From Pusillimonas sp. TS35 (GTDB taxonomy: Bacteria; Pseudomonadota; Gammaproteobacteria; Burkholderiales; Burkholderiaceae_B), in contig NZ_WWER01000006.1 in assembly GCF_009857885.1 (NCBI RefSeq), positions 124,001 to 188,000 of the forward strand: a stretch of 64,000 bases of DNA, in the 5' to 3' direction. The first letter of the stretch is position 1. Every line of letters begins with the position of its first letter. The translations under genes and the position numbers were made by a program. This document shows positions 53,228 to 62,388 of this stretch, piece by piece. Under the pieces are notes generated by a model that had not been told where the DNA came from, did no database searches, and saw nothing but the letters and a program-made list of their open reading frames with translations.

Positions 53228-53306
53228 CATCGCCGAGTTAACCGACAACTTGCGGGGCGATGGCGCCCGGCGTAAGCCGGGAGGCATAAATACCGCTAAA
53301 GCGTCG
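53228..53306 (+). ncRNA. SAM-II-class riboswitch with an inserted hairpin, upstream of metK
   Basis: The RNA can fold as the SAM-II pseudoknot. P1 is CATCGCC (53228-53234) with GGCGATG (53256-53262). Its 21-nt loop, GAGTTAACCGACAACTTGCGG, pairs twice downstream: GCGG (53252-53255) with CCGC (53293-53296), and CGAC (53243-53246) with GTCG (53303-53306). The TTAACCG and ATAAAT-N3-GCTAAA segments resemble conserved SAM-II sequence. Between P1 and the downstream strands is an additional perfect hairpin, CCCGGC-GTAA-GCCGGG (53266-53281), closed by a GNRA-type loop. The aptamer ends 103 nt before the metK start, so its output mechanism is not obvious. I assign it by matching remembered consensus, not by a covariance search. 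Confidence 0.65.
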
Positions 53307-53409
53307 CGCCTGATCCAACTGCTACGCAGATGTCCGAGGTGCAACGCGTTTCGTTCAACCTCATGCCGCGCTTCCACAAGGGGCCGGCGCACCATAGGAC
53401 GTTACCGCC

Positions 53410-54576
53410 GTGGCAACTAACAACGATTTTCTCTTTACCTCCGAATCCGTCTCTGAAGGCCACCCCGACAAGGTCGCCGATCAAATCTCCGACGCCGTTC
53501 TCGACGCCATTTTCACGCAAGACCCGAACGCGCGTGTTGCAGCCGAAACATTGTGCAACACCGGGCTGGTCGTGCTGGCTGGTGAAATCACCACCACCGC
53601 CAATGTCGACTATATCCAGGTTGCGCGCGATACCATCAAGCGCATTGGGTACGACAACACCGAATACGGCATCGACTATAAAGGCTGCGGCGTATTGGTG
53701 GCCTACGACAAGCAGTCGCCCGACATCGCGCAAGGTGTAGACCGTACCAGCGAAGACGCGCTTAACCAGGGCGCCGGCGACCAAGGTCTGATGTTCGGCT
53801 ATGCCTGCGACGAAACCCCCGATCTGATGCCCGCGCCCATCTGGTACGCGCACCGCCTGGTGCAGCGCCAGAGCGAGCTGCGCAAAGACGGTCGTCTGCC
53901 TTGGCTGCGCCCCGACGCCAAGTCGCAAGTCACATTCCGCTATCTCAATGGCCGGCCCGCCGAGGTCGACACGGTGGTGCTGTCTACCCAGCACGCCCCC
54001 GACGTTTCGCAGGCCGATATCCGCGAAGCCGTGATCGAAGAGATCATCAAGCCCAGCTTTGCCGAAGGCTTGATCACGCCCAAGACGCGCTTCCTGGTCA
54101 ATCCCACTGGCGTGTTCGTCATCGGCGGCCCGCAAGGCGATTGCGGCCTCACGGGGCGCAAGATTATTGTCGACACCTACGGCGGCGCGTGCCCGCATGG
54201 CGGCGGCGCGTTTTCGGGCAAAGATCCTTCCAAGGTCGATCGCTCGGCGGCCTACGCTGCCCGCTATGTGGCCAAGAATGTGGTGGCGGCCGGCCTGGCG
54301 CGCCAATGCCAGGTGCAGGTCAGCTACGCCATCGGCGTGGCCGAACCTATCAACATTACGGTCTACACCGAAGGCACCGGCATCATCCCCGACGAGCAGA
54401 TTGCTCGCCTGGTGCGCGAAACCTTCGACCTGCGTCCGAAGGGCATTATCAATATGCTGGATCTGCTGCGCCCCATCTACAGCAAGACGGCGGCCTACGG
54501 GCACTTTGGCCGTTCGGAGCCCGAGTTCAGCTGGGAAGCCACCGACAAGATCCAGGCACTGCGCCAGGCGGCCTGA
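53410..54576 (+). CDS. metK: S-adenosylmethionine synthetase
   Basis: A 388-residue enzyme making SAM from methionine and ATP. It has the N-terminal [20 protein letters not shown] with the ATP His/Asp, the [12 protein letters not shown] loop, [20 protein letters not shown] and the P-loop-like [19 protein letters not shown]. Translation starts at GTG 53410 (ATNNDFLF). A 182-nt leader with a SAM-binding RNA precedes it, which would switch it off when SAM is abundant. ahcY and metF are on the same strand downstream. Confidence 0.97.
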   Translation: MATNNDFLFTSESVSEGHPDKVADQISDAVLDAIFTQDPNARVAAETLCNTGLVVLAGEITTTANVDYIQVARDTIKRIGYDNTEYGIDYKGCGVLVAYDKQSPDIAQGVDRTSEDALNQGAGDQGLMFGYACDETPDLMPAPIWYAHRLVQRQSELRKDGRLPWLRPDAKSQVTFRYLNGRPAEVDTVVLSTQHAPDVSQADIREAVIEEIIKPSFAEGLITPKTRFLVNPTGVFVIGGPQGDCGLTGRKIIVDTYGGACPHGGGAFSGKDPSKVDRSAAYAARYVAKNVVAAGLARQCQVQVSYAIGVAEPINITVYTEGTGIIPDEQIARLVRETFDLRPKGIINMLDLLRPIYSKTAAYGHFGRSEPEFSWEATDKIQALRQAA

Positions 54577-54787
54577 TCGCTTGAATGCCGGTGACCGCCT
54601 GCGGCGGCCACCGCGCGCCACGCCTGGTGCCTTGGCGGCCCGCCTGCCATTACACAGCCTTCGTCAGGGCGGGGCAATGCGGTTGGTGTAGCATCATGTT
54701 GTGTGGTGTTGTTCCACCGGCCCAGGCCGGTTGCCCGTCATTGTTTTTGCGCGCGGTTGTTTTTCGCCGCGCATTCTGGAGCCATTC

Positions 54788-55087
54788 ATGAAAATCACAG
54801 AGGTGCACCGTTCGTCTTCCGCCCTGAGTGGAACGGGCGGCGGTGGTGCCTTGGGTGGTGTCATGGAGGCTTCTGCCAGCCGCGCCCACGACGAGGCCCG
54901 CAGCCTGTCGGTGACTGATTCGCCTTGTGTAGCGGTATGTTCGACCCTGTACGACGACATCTGCCGCGGCTGCGGCCGTACGGCGATGGAAGTGGCCAAC
55001 TGGGTGTTTCTCGACGAGGCCGAAAAACGCGAGATCTGGGCCCGCATTACTGTCCAGGGCTATCCGCGACGCAAGCTCAAGAAGTAA
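54788..55087 (+). CDS. DUF1289 domain protein
   Basis: A 99-residue protein with a flexible Ser/Gly-rich first 45 residues and a DUF1289 domain: SPCVAVCSTLYDDICRGCGR with four cysteines, likely binding zinc or an Fe-S centre, then TAMEVANWVFLDEAEKREIW. The ATG at 54788 is the family start (MKITEVHRSS). Function unknown; it lies between metK and ahcY. Confidence 0.85.
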   Translation: MKITEVHRSSSALSGTGGGGALGGVMEASASRAHDEARSLSVTDSPCVAVCSTLYDDICRGCGRTAMEVANWVFLDEAEKREIWARITVQGYPRRKLKK

Positions 55088-55178
55088 CCGCAAACAGGCC
55101 TTTTGGTGACCGGGCGAGGGCTTGGTTGCATAACGTGGCGTTGCAATGTTGCGCTCTGCGGCTGTTTCGGCTTTACGC

Positions 55179-55184
55179 TACAAT
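55179..55184 (+). promoter_or_regulatory. Putative -10 element of ahcY
   Basis: TACAAT lies 34 bp before the SAH riboswitch. No convincing -35 is visible at the right distance, so this is a weak call. Confidence 0.35.
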
Positions 55185-55218
55185 TCTTCGACTACGCACA
55201 GTGCGCTAGCCTGTGCAT

Positions 55219-55307
55219 CCTGAGGGGCGCTGCAACGGCGTGGCTTCGGCAGCAAGCATGCTCCGCCACCCGCTAGGCTCAGGTAAAACCGTTTCGAACG
55301 GCGCTCA
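55219..55307 (+). ncRNA. S-adenosylhomocysteine riboswitch upstream of ahcY
   Basis: The conserved SAH-riboswitch core is present: GAGGGGCGCTGCAACG at the 5' side and CGCTAGGCTCAGG at the 3' side. The outer stem CCTGAG (55219-55224) with CTCAGG (55278-55283) is perfect. The P4 hairpin is CCGTT-TCG-AACGG (55289-55301), followed by CGCTCA, which can pair with GGGCGC (55225-55230) to give the pseudoknot. High SAH should turn on ahcY. It ends 82 nt before the ahcY start; a 7-bp complementarity flanking the gap may be its expression platform. Confidence 0.9.
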
Positions 55308-55389
55308 TCGTTACCCTGTACGGGCAAGGATGAGCACATGGCATACGTGACGCGCAACCGGCCAGTACAGGTTTATGGAAAACTACGCC

Positions 55390-56808
55390 ATGAATACTGT
55401 TGCTGACGCCACATTCTCCGACTACAAAATCGCCGATATTGCTCTGGCAGGCTGGGGCCGCCGCGAGATCGCCATTGCCGAAACCGAAATGCCGGGCCTG
55501 ATGGCCACGCGCGACGAATACGCCGCGGCCCAGCCGCTCAAGGGCGCTCGTATCGCCGGCAGCCTGCACATGACGATCCAGACGGCGGTGCTGATCGAAA
55601 CCCTGAAAGCGCTGGGCGCCGACGTGCGCTGGGCTTCGTGCAATATCTTTTCCACGCAGGATCACGCCGCCGCCGCCATTGCGGCCAGTGGCACGCCGGT
55701 GTTCGCCATCAAGGGTGAAACACTTGAAGACTACTGGCAGTACACGCACCAGATCTTCGAATGGCCCAACGGCGAACACGCCAACATGATCCTTGATGAC
55801 GGCGGCGACGCCACGCTGCTACTGCACCTGGGCGCGCGCGCCGAAGCCGATGCTTCCGTGCTTGCCAACCCCGCCAGCGAAGAAGAACGCGTGCTGTTCG
55901 CGGCCATCAAGAGTACGCTGGCGCGTGACGCCAAGTGGTATTCCACTCGCCTCGCGGCCGTGCAGGGCGTGACTGAAGAAACCACCACTGGTGTGCATCG
56001 CCTTTATCAGATGTCGCGCAAGGGCGAGTTGGCCTTCCCTGCCATCAACGTCAACGACTCGGTCACCAAATCCAAATTCGACAATCTGTACGGTTGCCGC
56101 GAGTCGCTGGTCGACGGCATCAAGCGCGCCACCGACGTCATGGTGGCTGGCAAGATCGCTGTGGTGTGCGGCTTTGGCGATGTAGGCAAGGGCTGCGCCC
56201 AAGCGCTGGCGGCGTTGCGCGCCCAGGTATGGGTCACCGAAATCGACCCCATCTGCGCGCTGCAGGCGTCCATGGAAGGTTACCGCGTGGTCACGCTCGA
56301 AGAGGCGGCCGATAAGGCCGATATCTTTGTTACTGCCACAGGCAACTACCATGTGATCACCCGCGATCACATGAGCCGCATGAAAGACCAGGCGATCCTG
56401 TGCAACATCGGCCACTTCGACAATGAAATCGATGTTGCGTCCATTGAGGACCTGAAGTGGGAAGAGATCAAGCCGCAGGTCGACCATGTGATCTTCCCCG
56501 ATGGCAAGCGCATCATTCTGCTGGCCAAAGGCCGCTTGGTGAACCTTGGCTGCGCCACCGGGCATCCTTCTTTCGTGATGTCGGCCTCGTTCACCAACCA
56601 GACCATCGCGCAGATCGAGCTTTTCACACGTGGCGAGGCCTACGAAAAGGGCCAGGTATACGTCTTGCCGAAGCATCTTGATGAAAAGGTCGCGCGCCTG
56701 CATCTGAAGAAACTCGGCGTGCACCTCACCGAGCTGAGCGCAGAGCAGGCCGATTACATCAGCGTGCCTGTGCAAGGCCCCTACAAGCCCGATCATTACC
56801 GTTATTAA
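55390..56808 (+). CDS. ahcY: S-adenosylhomocysteine hydrolase
   Basis: A 472-residue NAD-dependent enzyme splitting SAH into adenosine and homocysteine. Conserved motifs are [36 protein letters not shown], the NAD fold [44 protein letters not shown] and the C-terminal [10 protein letters not shown]. The ATG at 55390 matches the family start ([16 protein letters not shown]); an ATG at 55375 is in frame. Controlled by the upstream SAH riboswitch; metF follows after the small membrane protein gene. Confidence 0.97.
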   Translation: MNTVADATFSDYKIADIALAGWGRREIAIAETEMPGLMATRDEYAAAQPLKGARIAGSLHMTIQTAVLIETLKALGADVRWASCNIFSTQDHAAAAIAASGTPVFAIKGETLEDYWQYTHQIFEWPNGEHANMILDDGGDATLLLHLGARAEADASVLANPASEEERVLFAAIKSTLARDAKWYSTRLAAVQGVTEETTTGVHRLYQMSRKGELAFPAINVNDSVTKSKFDNLYGCRESLVDGIKRATDVMVAGKIAVVCGFGDVGKGCAQALAALRAQVWVTEIDPICALQASMEGYRVVTLEEAADKADIFVTATGNYHVITRDHMSRMKDQAILCNIGHFDNEIDVASIEDLKWEEIKPQVDHVIFPDGKRIILLAKGRLVNLGCATGHPSFVMSASFTNQTIAQIELFTRGEAYEKGQVYVLPKHLDEKVARLHLKKLGVHLTELSAEQADYISVPVQGPYKPDHYRY

Positions 56809-56933
56809 TGGTGTTTCGGGCGCCGCACGGCCCCGCCGCCCGATCATGGGTGGGGTGCCGTCGGCGAACAGCCGAAGCAGCGAGCCGACTGCAACCTGTT
56901 TCCCGCGTCGCGGGGTTTTGAAGGAGCTTCATT

Positions 56934-57272
56934 ATGGAACTGATACTCGTCTGGATCCTGAACGCCGTCGCCCTGTTGATCGTGGCGTATCTGTTGCCCG
57001 GCATCACGGTTGCCTCATTCGGCTCGGCACTCATCGCGGCGCTGGTGCTGGGCCTGCTGAACACGCTGGTCAAGCCGGTGCTGATACTGCTCACCCTACC
57101 CATCACCATTGTCACGCTGGGCCTGTTCCTGCTGGTGCTCAACGCGCTGGTGTTCTGGTTTGCGGGGTCGGTGCTCAAGGGGTTCCAGGTAAATGGTTTC
57201 TGGTGGGCCTTGCTGGGCGCCTTTATCTATAGCGTCGTCTCGGGCGTGCTTTCGCGCCTGCTGACGACTTGA
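56934..57272 (+). CDS. Phage-holin-family small membrane protein (YvlD/DUF type)
   Basis: A 112-residue protein with four hydrophobic helices and almost no soluble part. LILVWILNAVALLIVAYLLP and GLLNTLVKPVLILLTLPITI are characteristic of the chromosomal holin superfamily IV. Despite the name it is a stable chromosomal gene between ahcY and metF in this group. It is preceded by AAGGAGC. Function unknown. Confidence 0.85.
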   Translation: MELILVWILNAVALLIVAYLLPGITVASFGSALIAALVLGLLNTLVKPVLILLTLPITIVTLGLFLLVLNALVFWFAGSVLKGFQVNGFWWALLGAFIYSVVSGVLSRLLTT

Positions 57273-57314
57273 TTATTTGAACACCCTGCTGCGCGGGGTG
57301 CGGAGTTTCTCAGG

Positions 57315-58154
57315 ATGAGTAGCAAACAGACGGTCAGCCTGGAGTTTTTTCCACCGCGCGATATTGCGGCCCAGGAAAAACTGGTGCGTTCAGCCAAGCA
57401 ATTGCTGGCTGTGCGGCCTGAGTACGTAAGCGTGACGTTTGGGGCCGGCGGGTCTACCCGCTCTGGCACGGCTGACACAGTGCGCATGATGCAAAACCTG
57501 GGTTGTGATGCGGCACCCCATCTGTCGTGCATCGGTGCCACACGCGCCGTACTCGGCGAAATCCTGGACGCCTATCGCCAGCATGGGGTGCGGCGCCTGG
57601 TCGCCTTGCGCGGCGATCTGCCGTCGGGTATGGGGGGGGATGCCGGCGAGCTGCACTATGCGAGCGAGCTGGTTGCCTTTATCCGCCAGCACAGCGGCGA
57701 TTGGTTTCATATCGAAGTGGCTGCCTACCCCGAAACCCATCCGCAGGCAGCTAGCGGGCAGGCTGATCTCGCGCATTTCGTGCACAAGGTGAATGCCGGG
57801 GCCAACAGTGCCATCACCCAGTATTTCTTCAATGCCGACGCGTACTTCGATTTTGTGGACAGGGCGCGGGCCAAAGGTGTAACGGTGCCTATCGTGCCAG
57901 GCATCATGCCCATTACCAACCACACCCAGTTGGCGCGGTTTTCTACCATGTGCGGCGCCGAAATCCCGCGTTGGGTGCGTCAGCGCCTCATTGATTTTGG
58001 CGACGACAAAGCCTCCATCAAGGCCTTCGGCGTAGACTTCATCACGCGCATGTGCCAGCAATTGCTGGATGGCGGCGCGCCGGGTCTGCATTTTTATACG
58101 CTCAACAGCGCCGAGGCCACGCTGGCCATCTGCCAGCACTTGCGGCTGAACTGA
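57315..58154 (+). CDS. metF: 5,10-methylenetetrahydrofolate reductase
   Basis: A 279-residue flavoenzyme making 5-methyl-THF for methionine synthesis. Family features are SLEFFPPRDIAAQEKL, the catalytic Glu in that N-terminal motif, VTFGAGGSTRSGTADT, ALRGDLPSGMGG, ITQYFFNADAYFDF and VPGIMPITNH. GGAGTTTCTCAGG is upstream of the ATG. It completes the SAM cycle together with metK and ahcY nearby. Confidence 0.95.
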   Translation: MSSKQTVSLEFFPPRDIAAQEKLVRSAKQLLAVRPEYVSVTFGAGGSTRSGTADTVRMMQNLGCDAAPHLSCIGATRAVLGEILDAYRQHGVRRLVALRGDLPSGMGGDAGELHYASELVAFIRQHSGDWFHIEVAAYPETHPQAASGQADLAHFVHKVNAGANSAITQYFFNADAYFDFVDRARAKGVTVPIVPGIMPITNHTQLARFSTMCGAEIPRWVRQRLIDFGDDKASIKAFGVDFITRMCQQLLDGGAPGLHFYTLNSAEATLAICQHLRLN

Positions 58155-58240
58155 GCGACAGGGCCGCGGATGCGCGGCATGGCCGTTCGGTGTGGCTTGG
58201 TGCTTGGTGCCTGTTGCGGCTGCCGCGCAGGCCGGGTGCT

Positions 58241-58873
58241 TCAGCCCAGTACGGGCGCAGGCTTGGCCCAGCCCTTGTCGGTCAGGATGGCGTCCAGCCG
58301 GACGTCATGCGGGGCGGGCTGGTAGGTGTCGGCCGACAGGTCGCCCGTGGCCCAGGCAATGCCGATGGTGACGAAGCGCTGGCCGGATGCCTTCAGGGCG
58401 GCCAGGGTGCGGTCGTAGTAACCTTTGCCGTAGCCGACGCGGTCACCCTGGCGTGTATACCCCAGGGTGGGCACCAGCACGATGTCTGGCGGCGGCGCGA
58501 GCTCGCCGGCTGGTTCCTGGATACCATAGGCGCCTAGGCGCATCGGCGCGTCGGGCGTCCACAACCGAAACTCTAGTGGTGCGCTTTCGGCCGTGACGAC
58601 GGGCAGGGATACGCGGTATCCTTCTTCCTCAACCCATTGCTGCAACAGTGGTTGCAGGTCGGGTTCGTCTTTCATAGACCAGAAGGCAGCAATCGTGCGG
58701 GGTTCGGGCAGGCCTGCCTCGCGCAGGCGCGTACGGTTCGTGGCCAGCCACGTAAAAAGTCGGCCGCGTATCAGTAGTGCGCCCCGGCTGCGGTCCGTCG
58801 GGTTCTGGGCCTCCCGGCGTTGTTTAAGGCGTATGCGCAATGGGCCTGCTTGTGTGTCAGTGCTGTCGGTCAT
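58241..58873 (-). CDS. fthC: 5-formyltetrahydrofolate cyclo-ligase
   Basis: A 210-residue enzyme converting 5-formyl-THF to 5,10-methenyl-THF with ATP. The ligase signature is RQGDRVGYGKGYYDRTLAAL near residues 140-160, with RLGAYGIQEPAG before it. The ATG at 58873 (MTDSTDTQ) is preferred over 58909, which would overlap the divergent slt gene. It supplies the folate pool used by MetF next door. It converges with metF. Confidence 0.9.
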   Translation of the reverse strand: MTDSTDTQAGPLRIRLKQRREAQNPTDRSRGALLIRGRLFTWLATNRTRLREAGLPEPRTIAAFWSMKDEPDLQPLLQQWVEEEGYRVSLPVVTAESAPLEFRLWTPDAPMRLGAYGIQEPAGELAPPPDIVLVPTLGYTRQGDRVGYGKGYYDRTLAALKASGQRFVTIGIAWATGDLSADTYQPAPHDVRLDAILTDKGWAKPAPVLG

Positions 58874-58898
58874 GAGTGTGTCAGGGGAATGAATCACG

Positions 58899-61043
58899 AT
58901 GTTATCCAATAAGAAACGGTATCAGAAATCCGTGGATGTGTCCGCCGTACCCCCGGCCGTCAGGCTGCGGGCGGGCGCCTGTATGGTGCTTGCGCTGGCA
59001 TTGGCCGGCTGCGGCAGCACAGACGGCGCGCGCGATGCGCACGCAGGGGCGCCCAAGTCCCAGGCTGTTGCGCCAGCGGCGGTTCCTGCTTCTGATATCG
59101 TGCAGGTGGCGTCATTGGTGCCCGTGCCGCCAGCAGGTGGCCAGGCCGGGCCGGTTACGCTTGCCGTGCCGCCCGAAGCGCGCCAGGCGGTCGTCGATGC
59201 GCGCGCAGCCAGGCAGGCCAGGCAGTGGGATCGCCTCGACGCCCTGGTGCCGGTGGCGGCCGCGGACCACGTGCTTGGCGCCTATGCCGAATACTGGTCG
59301 CTGTCGCGTGCATTGGCCGACGACACGCAGCCTGTCCCAGACGCGCGCATTCGCGACTTCATGGCACGGCATGCGGGTACGTATCTGGCCGAGCGCATCA
59401 AGGGCAGTTGGGTAGTTGCCGCTACCCGCGCGGGCGATTACCGCCTGGCCGCCAGCCTTGCTCCCGTGGCCAGCGCCACAACTTCCGAAACATGCTCATT
59501 GTTGCTGTCCAGGCATATGGCGGGCCAACGGGTTACGGCGCAGGCGGTGCTCGACGCTTTCAAGCCCAACAGCCAGTGCTGGTCCATGATGGACCAGATG
59601 GCGGAAAGCAAGGTCGTCGGTTGGGACCAAATGGTGTTCGAGCTGCGCACTATTCTCGAGACCAACAAGGCTTCGCATGCACAGCGCATGGCAGCCGTAA
59701 TGTTCAGCCCGGCCGAAATGGTGCAGTATGCCGCGCTGATGAAGAACCCGCGCAAATGGCTGGACGGCCGCGCCGCGCCCAGCAGCAAGGCCGATATCGA
59801 ACTGGTTACGGTGGCACTGTCGCGCCTCGCTTATGGCGATAACCGGGCCGAGAATGCGGCGTATGTGCAGAGCAAATGGGGCAATGCGCTGCCCAAAGAC
59901 AATATCGGCTGGGTCTGGAGCCAGTTTGGCCTGGTTGCGGCGTTGAAAGTAGAGCAGGACGCCGCGCAGTGGTACCGGCGCTCGGGCACAGCGCCCTTGT
60001 CAGACTATAACCACGCCTGGGAGGTGCGCGCCGAACTGCGTCAGCCAACAATAGACTGGAAGCGTGTTGAGCAGGCGATTAAACGCATGTCCGAACGCCA
60101 GGCTTCCGAAACGGTATGGATGTACTGGGCAGGGAGAGCGATGATGGCGCAGGGCCGGCATGATGCGGCCCGCGCCAAGTTCGAAGCCATTGCGCCCGTT
60201 TTCGATTTCTATGGGCAGCTTGCCAGTGAAGAGTTGGGCCGCACACCGTCGCTGCCAGCCGCGCCGGCGCCGGTGTCGGCGGCTGAGATGGCCGAGGCCC
60301 GTGCCAATCCTGGTTTGCGGCGAGCGATTGCGCTGTTCGATTTGGGCTGGCGCCCTGAAGCCGTGCCGGAATGGAACTTCGCTATTCGCGGCATGAGCGA
60401 CCGCCAGCTGCGCGCCGCCGCCGAGGTGGCCCGCCAGGAGCACATCTATGACCGCGTCGTGAATACATCACTGTTGACACGCAGCGAGGTCGATTTCTCG
60501 CAGCGCTTCATTGCGCCATTCGAAGGTCGCGTCACGAAAACAGCTCGTGACATCTCGTTGGACCCGGCCTGGGTCTACGGCTTGATTCGGCAGGAGTCGC
60601 GGTTCATCATGAATGCGCGGTCCAGTGTGGGGGCTTCGGGGTTGATGCAACTGATGCCTGCTACGGCGCGCTGGGTGGCCAAGAAGATCGGCATGGCTGA
60701 TTTCACGCCGGCGTCGGTCAACGACTTTGAAACCAATACCGTCCTGGGCACCAACTACCTGAATATGGTGCTGAACAAGCTGAATGGCTCGGAAGTGCTG
60801 GCTACGGCGGGTTACAACGCTGGCCCCAAACGGCCGGTGCTTTGGCGCTCCAAGCTTGCGGCGCCGGTGGAGGGTGCGATTTTCGCCGAAACGATCCCGT
60901 TTACCGAGACACGGCTGTACGTGAAGAACGTTATGTCCAATGCTACCTATTACGCCATGCTTTTCACGGGCCGGCCTCATTCGCTCAAGCAGCGGCTGGG
61001 CACGGTGACGCCCGAGGCTAATCGGACGGTGGCGTTGCCCTGA
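58899..61043 (+). CDS. slt: Soluble-type lytic murein transglycosylase (lipoprotein)
   Basis: A 714-residue peptidoglycan transglycosylase. A lipoprotein signal ends at LALAGC (C38). A long superhelical alpha-domain fills the middle (residues about 90-540), and a C-terminal SLT domain has the catalytic Glu in [20 protein letters not shown], then [18 protein letters not shown] and [13 protein letters not shown]. The symbol indicates family, not proven orthology. Its stop overlaps the cca start (TGATG), so the two are coupled. Confidence 0.92.
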   Translation: MLSNKKRYQKSVDVSAVPPAVRLRAGACMVLALALAGCGSTDGARDAHAGAPKSQAVAPAAVPASDIVQVASLVPVPPAGGQAGPVTLAVPPEARQAVVDARAARQARQWDRLDALVPVAAADHVLGAYAEYWSLSRALADDTQPVPDARIRDFMARHAGTYLAERIKGSWVVAATRAGDYRLAASLAPVASATTSETCSLLLSRHMAGQRVTAQAVLDAFKPNSQCWSMMDQMAESKVVGWDQMVFELRTILETNKASHAQRMAAVMFSPAEMVQYAALMKNPRKWLDGRAAPSSKADIELVTVALSRLAYGDNRAENAAYVQSKWGNALPKDNIGWVWSQFGLVAALKVEQDAAQWYRRSGTAPLSDYNHAWEVRAELRQPTIDWKRVEQAIKRMSERQASETVWMYWAGRAMMAQGRHDAARAKFEAIAPVFDFYGQLASEELGRTPSLPAAPAPVSAAEMAEARANPGLRRAIALFDLGWRPEAVPEWNFAIRGMSDRQLRAAAEVARQEHIYDRVVNTSLLTRSEVDFSQRFIAPFEGRVTKTARDISLDPAWVYGLIRQESRFIMNARSSVGASGLMQLMPATARWVAKKIGMADFTPASVNDFETNTVLGTNYLNMVLNKLNGSEVLATAGYNAGPKRPVLWRSKLAAPVEGAIFAETIPFTETRLYVKNVMSNATYYAMLFTGRPHSLKQRLGTVTPEANRTVALP

Positions 61044-62317
61044 TGGCCAAGGGCGCGGATCCCGTTCTCGCGGGGCTGGAGGTCTATATTGTTGGCGGCG
61101 CGGTGCGCGATGCCTTGTTGGGCCTGCCTGCGGGCGATAGCGATTGGGTGGTGGTAGGCGCCACGCCCGAAGACATGTCGCGTCGGGGGTTTATCCCCGT
61201 TGGTGGCGACTTCCCGGTGTTTCTGCATCCGCGCACGAAAGAAGAATACGCATTGGCGCGCACCGAGCGCAAATCGGGGCGCGGCTACAAGGGCTTCACG
61301 TTTTATACCGGCACCGATGTCACGCTGGAAGACGATTTGCGTCGGCGCGACCTCACAATCAATGCGATTGCCCGCCGGCCCGATGGCACGCTGGTCGATC
61401 CACTGGGTGGCCTGGCTGACCTGCGGGTGCGCGTGCTGCGCCATGTCGGGCATGCTTTTGTCGAAGACCCTGTACGCCTGTTGAGGCTGGCGCGCTTCGC
61501 CGCGCGTTTTCACGACTTTTCCGTAGCACCCGAAACCATGGCGCTGGCGCGCCGGTTGGTGGCCGATGGCGAAGTCGATGCGTTGGTACCTGAGCGGGTC
61601 TGGAAAGAAGTGGCCAAGGGGCTGATGACCAGCCATCCTGCTCGGATGTTCGATGTGCTTGAAGATGCGGGTGCGCTGGCGCGCGTATTGCCTGGGCTGG
61701 CCTACGACCGCAAGGTGGCTGGCGCCGCGCTTGCCTGCGCGGCGCAGGCGGGGCTGGGCCTGGCCGCGCGCTTTGCGCTGTTGTGCCGTACGTCGCCGTC
61801 GCCGCAAGATATCGGGCGACACGTGAAGGCGCCGTCCGAGTGTATCGACTACGCGCGGCTGCTGCCCGATGTGGTGACCGCGCTGCGCGGCACGGCACAC
61901 GATGCCGCCACGCCGGCGCAAGCATCAGTGCGTGGCAATACGCGGGGCCACGAGCCCGCGCAGACGTTACCGCCAGCAATGGGTGCGGCATCCGAGTCCG
62001 CATCACGTTCCCGCATCGCGTCGGGATACGACCTTGCGCATACGCCAGTAATGGGCGTGTCATCCGAGCCGGCGGCGTGGCTGGCGCTTATGGAGCGCTG
62101 CGATGCCCTGCGCAAGCCCGAACGCTTTCTTGATCTGCTCGCCGCCGCAGCCTGCGTGGTAACGGTGGATATCGACGCATGGCGTGCCCGGCTTCAAGCC
62201 GTGCGTGGCATCGACGCGGGTGCCATCGCGCGTTCGGTTGGAGGCGACCCTGCCCGCATCAAGCCGGCGCTTCATGCGGCGCGGCTAGAATCTTTGACAC
62301 AAACAGCAGCCGGCTGA
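61043..62317 (+). CDS. cca: CCA-adding tRNA nucleotidyltransferase with an insertion
   Basis: A 424-residue class II nucleotidyltransferase adding CCA to tRNA 3' ends. The N-terminal catalytic domain has [20 protein letters not shown], the DSDWVVVG metal-binding Asp pair, [18 protein letters not shown] and [32 protein letters not shown] and [11 protein letters not shown] follow. In the C-terminal half, between DVVTALR and [19 protein letters not shown], a low-complexity stretch of about 50 residues carries an imperfect 24-residue duplication (DNA repeats 61971-61996 and 62043-62068). It replaces a much shorter linker in ordinary enzymes. Confidence 0.92.
   Translation: MAKGADPVLAGLEVYIVGGAVRDALLGLPAGDSDWVVVGATPEDMSRRGFIPVGGDFPVFLHPRTKEEYALARTERKSGRGYKGFTFYTGTDVTLEDDLRRRDLTINAIARRPDGTLVDPLGGLADLRVRVLRHVGHAFVEDPVRLLRLARFAARFHDFSVAPETMALARRLVADGEVDALVPERVWKEVAKGLMTSHPARMFDVLEDAGALARVLPGLAYDRKVAGAALACAAQAGLGLAARFALLCRTSPSPQDIGRHVKAPSECIDYARLLPDVVTALRGTAHDAATPAQASVRGNTRGHEPAQTLPPAMGAASESASRSRIASGYDLAHTPVMGVSSEPAAWLALMERCDALRKPERFLDLLAAAACVVTVDIDAWRARLQAVRGIDAGAIARSVGGDPARIKPALHAARLESLTQTAAG
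61971..62068. repeat. Imperfect direct repeat inside cca
   Basis: Two 26-bp copies (61971-61996 and 62043-62068) match at 22 of 26 positions, 72 bp apart, which is 24 codons in frame. They encode PPAMGAASE and TPVMGVSSE segments of the inserted stretch. Confidence 0.85.
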
Positions 62318-62388
62318 ACAAGAAGACAGGCGCACGCCGACCGGGTGCTAAAACGGCACGTGCGCATAAGTACGAACGCCAGCAGTGG

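Noticed and set aside
53330-53740. A leader reading frame in the metK 5' region starting at ATG 53330
   Set aside because: It overlaps metK out of frame for over 300 bp, and its residues are typical of a shifted reading; no ribosome site is evident.
54590-54612. GC-rich hairpin after metK as an intrinsic terminator
   Set aside because: The stem has one mismatch and no T-tract follows; the evidence is too weak for a feature.
56816-56843. 7-bp inverted repeat after ahcY as a terminator
   Set aside because: Loop of 14 nt and no T-tract; ahcY, the small membrane gene and metF are probably cotranscribed.
56934-57272. Holin-family gene as a prophage remnant
   Set aside because: It is the chromosomal superfamily IV type between ahcY and metF, without lysis or structural phage genes.
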